This document shows positions 5,587 to 6,387 of a DNA stretch of 6,387 nucleotides, in pieces. The DNA is from CAMENZ01 sp041854955 (GTDB taxonomy: Bacteria; Bacillota; Clostridia; Peptostreptococcales; Anaerovoracaceae), in assembly GCA_041854955.1 (NCBI GenBank), contig JBHADF010000044.1, forward strand, positions 1 through 6,387, read 5' to 3'. The notes beneath the pieces were generated by a model. That model was not told the DNA's origin. It did not search any database and saw only the letters and a list, made by a program, of their open reading frames with translations. Positions within the stretch are counted from its first letter, which is position 1, and each line of letters begins with the position of its first letter. The translations under genes and the position numbers were made by a program.

Positions 5587-6387
5587 ATGATAAACATTTC
5601 AGGTGTTTCCGAGAGCCGAGTGGCCCCCATAGCTGCTCGAATCATAGGCGAAAAGCCCCAGAGCCTTATAATTGTCTCGACGGAAGTCAGGGCCAAAAGG
5701 CTGGCTCAGGATTTGGAATTCTTTATAAGGGAATATGGCAAGGAAATCATAGTTCTTCCCCCCTGGGAGCACTACTTTTTGCGTTACGATGCAAAAAATC
5801 ATGACCAGCTCATAAGCCGCCTCAAGGCTATGAAAGCATTGAGAGCAGGAGAAGAGGCTATTATAATCGCCCCGGTTACGGGAGCTGTAAAGAAGCTGGC
5901 ACCTCATAAATATTTTGAAGAAAGCTCCTTGAAAATAGAAGTTGGCTCCGTGATACCTCCTGAGGACATAAAAAAGAAGCTGGTGGCCATGGGATATGAG
6001 AGGACGGAAATTGTAGAGAGCCCGGGACAATTCAGCATCCGAGGAGGAATAGCAGATGTTTTCACCCCGGATGGGGAGAACCCCTACAGAATTGAACTTT
6101 TCGGCGATGAGGTGGATTCCCTCAGAGCCTTCGACAAGGACAGCCAGCGCTCTCTGGAAAATCTCTCATTTATAGAGATATTCCCTGCCGAGCAGATAGT
6201 TTCATCGTCTCACATCTTTGAAAAGGCCATAGAGGTCATAGGAAAGGCCTATACCTCTGCTGCAAAGACGGCACTTAAAAGGGAAGATGCAGAGCTGGCC
6301 AAAAATCTGGAGGCCAACAGGGACAGACTATGCGAATATATCAAAAATGTGGAAAACCTCCAGCTCCTGGAAAACTACATCCATTAT
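5587..6387 (+). CDS. mfd: transcription-repair coupling factor Mfd, N-terminal part (3' end outside window)
   Basis: Mfd is a DNA translocase that removes RNA polymerase stalled at lesions and recruits UvrA for nucleotide excision repair. The frame is open for 267 codons to the window edge. The sequence is the N-terminal UvrB-like module: IVSTEVRAKRLAQDLEFF (29-46), VLPPWEHYF (56-64), the hallmark GYERTEIVESPGQFSIRGG (136-154) with ADVFTP, then RIELFGDEVDSLRAFD (168-183) and SQRS. The helicase/translocase domains are beyond the window. ATG 5587 has only a weak GGTG (5578-5581) five bases upstream. The protein starts directly at the ISGVSESRVAPIAARI segment, roughly 30 residues shorter at the N-terminus than Mfd proteins I recall. 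No in-frame start lies between the pth-mfd hairpin and 5587, so the short form appears real. Position after pth is the usual one in Bacillota. Confidence 0.93.
   Translation, partial: MINISGVSESRVAPIAARIIGEKPQSLIIVSTEVRAKRLAQDLEFFIREYGKEIIVLPPWEHYFLRYDAKNHDQLISRLKAMKALRAGEEAIIIAPVTGAVKKLAPHKYFEESSLKIEVGSVIPPEDIKKKLVAMGYERTEIVESPGQFSIRGGIADVFTPDGENPYRIELFGDEVDSLRAFDKDSQRSLENLSFIEIFPAEQIVSSSHIFEKAIEVIGKAYTSAAKTALKREDAELAKNLEANRDRLCEYIKNVENLQLLENYIHY

Noticed and set aside
4686..5696. 336-codon open frame on the minus strand
   Set aside because: It lies antisense to the end of prs, all of pth and the start of mfd, which are all unmistakable. Its translation is low-complexity-like and resembles no family I know, and no ribosome binding site or promoter supports it.
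1..6387. Anti-phage, toxin-antitoxin, CRISPR or secondary-metabolite system
   Set aside because: Every substantial coding stretch is a recognised housekeeping gene. No array, unknown gene cluster or transferred-looking island is present.

Overview
This window is a stretch of ordinary bacterial housekeeping chromosome, most likely from a member of the Bacillota, class Clostridia. The evidence is the set of protein families (SpoVG, Gram-positive PurR, Bacillota-type MurC), strong AGGAGG-type ribosome binding sites, frequent AGA and ATA codons, AT-rich promoters, and the gene neighbourhood itself. From memory, purR-spoVG-glmU-prs-pth-mfd is a conserved cluster in Bacillota, and murC often sits beside it in Clostridia. 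I cannot name a genus.

Layout. Bases 1-309 are the 3' end of a pyruvate kinase gene on the + strand. A strong hairpin (327-374) separates it from two minus-strand genes, spoVG (387-647) and purR (803-1612), each with its own recognisable promoter. A compact divergent promoter region (about 1613-1755) then drives purR leftwards and murC rightwards. Rightwards follow murC (1756-3132), a gene for the acetyltransferase half of GlmU (about 3194-3883), prs (3931-4890, TTG start), pth (4905-5519) and the 5' part of mfd (from 5587 to the window edge). The rightward genes are closely spaced (61, 47, 14 and 67 bases) and are probably largely co-transcribed. A weak hairpin lies between pth and mfd.

How the genes fit together. 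MurC and the GlmU-like protein both serve peptidoglycan precursor synthesis: UDP-GlcNAc formation, then addition of L-Ala to UDP-MurNAc. Prs makes PRPP, and PRPP is the effector sensed by the divergently encoded PurR, so the signal-maker and the sensor sit within 2.5 kb of each other. Pth recycles peptidyl-tRNA, Mfd couples repair to stalled transcription, and SpoVG is a small nucleic-acid-binding regulator.

I found no mobile element, CRISPR array, tRNA, rRNA or riboswitch, and no convincing undescribed system. The points most worth a second look are: a GlmU that lacks its whole uridylyltransferase domain but keeps the acetyltransferase active-site residues; purR-spoVG apparently inverted relative to the usual co-directional arrangement; an AUG-AGG-UAA start-stop minigene overlapping the prs ribosome binding site; an Mfd with a short N-terminus; and some inverted-repeat and operator-like sequences in the regulatory gaps.
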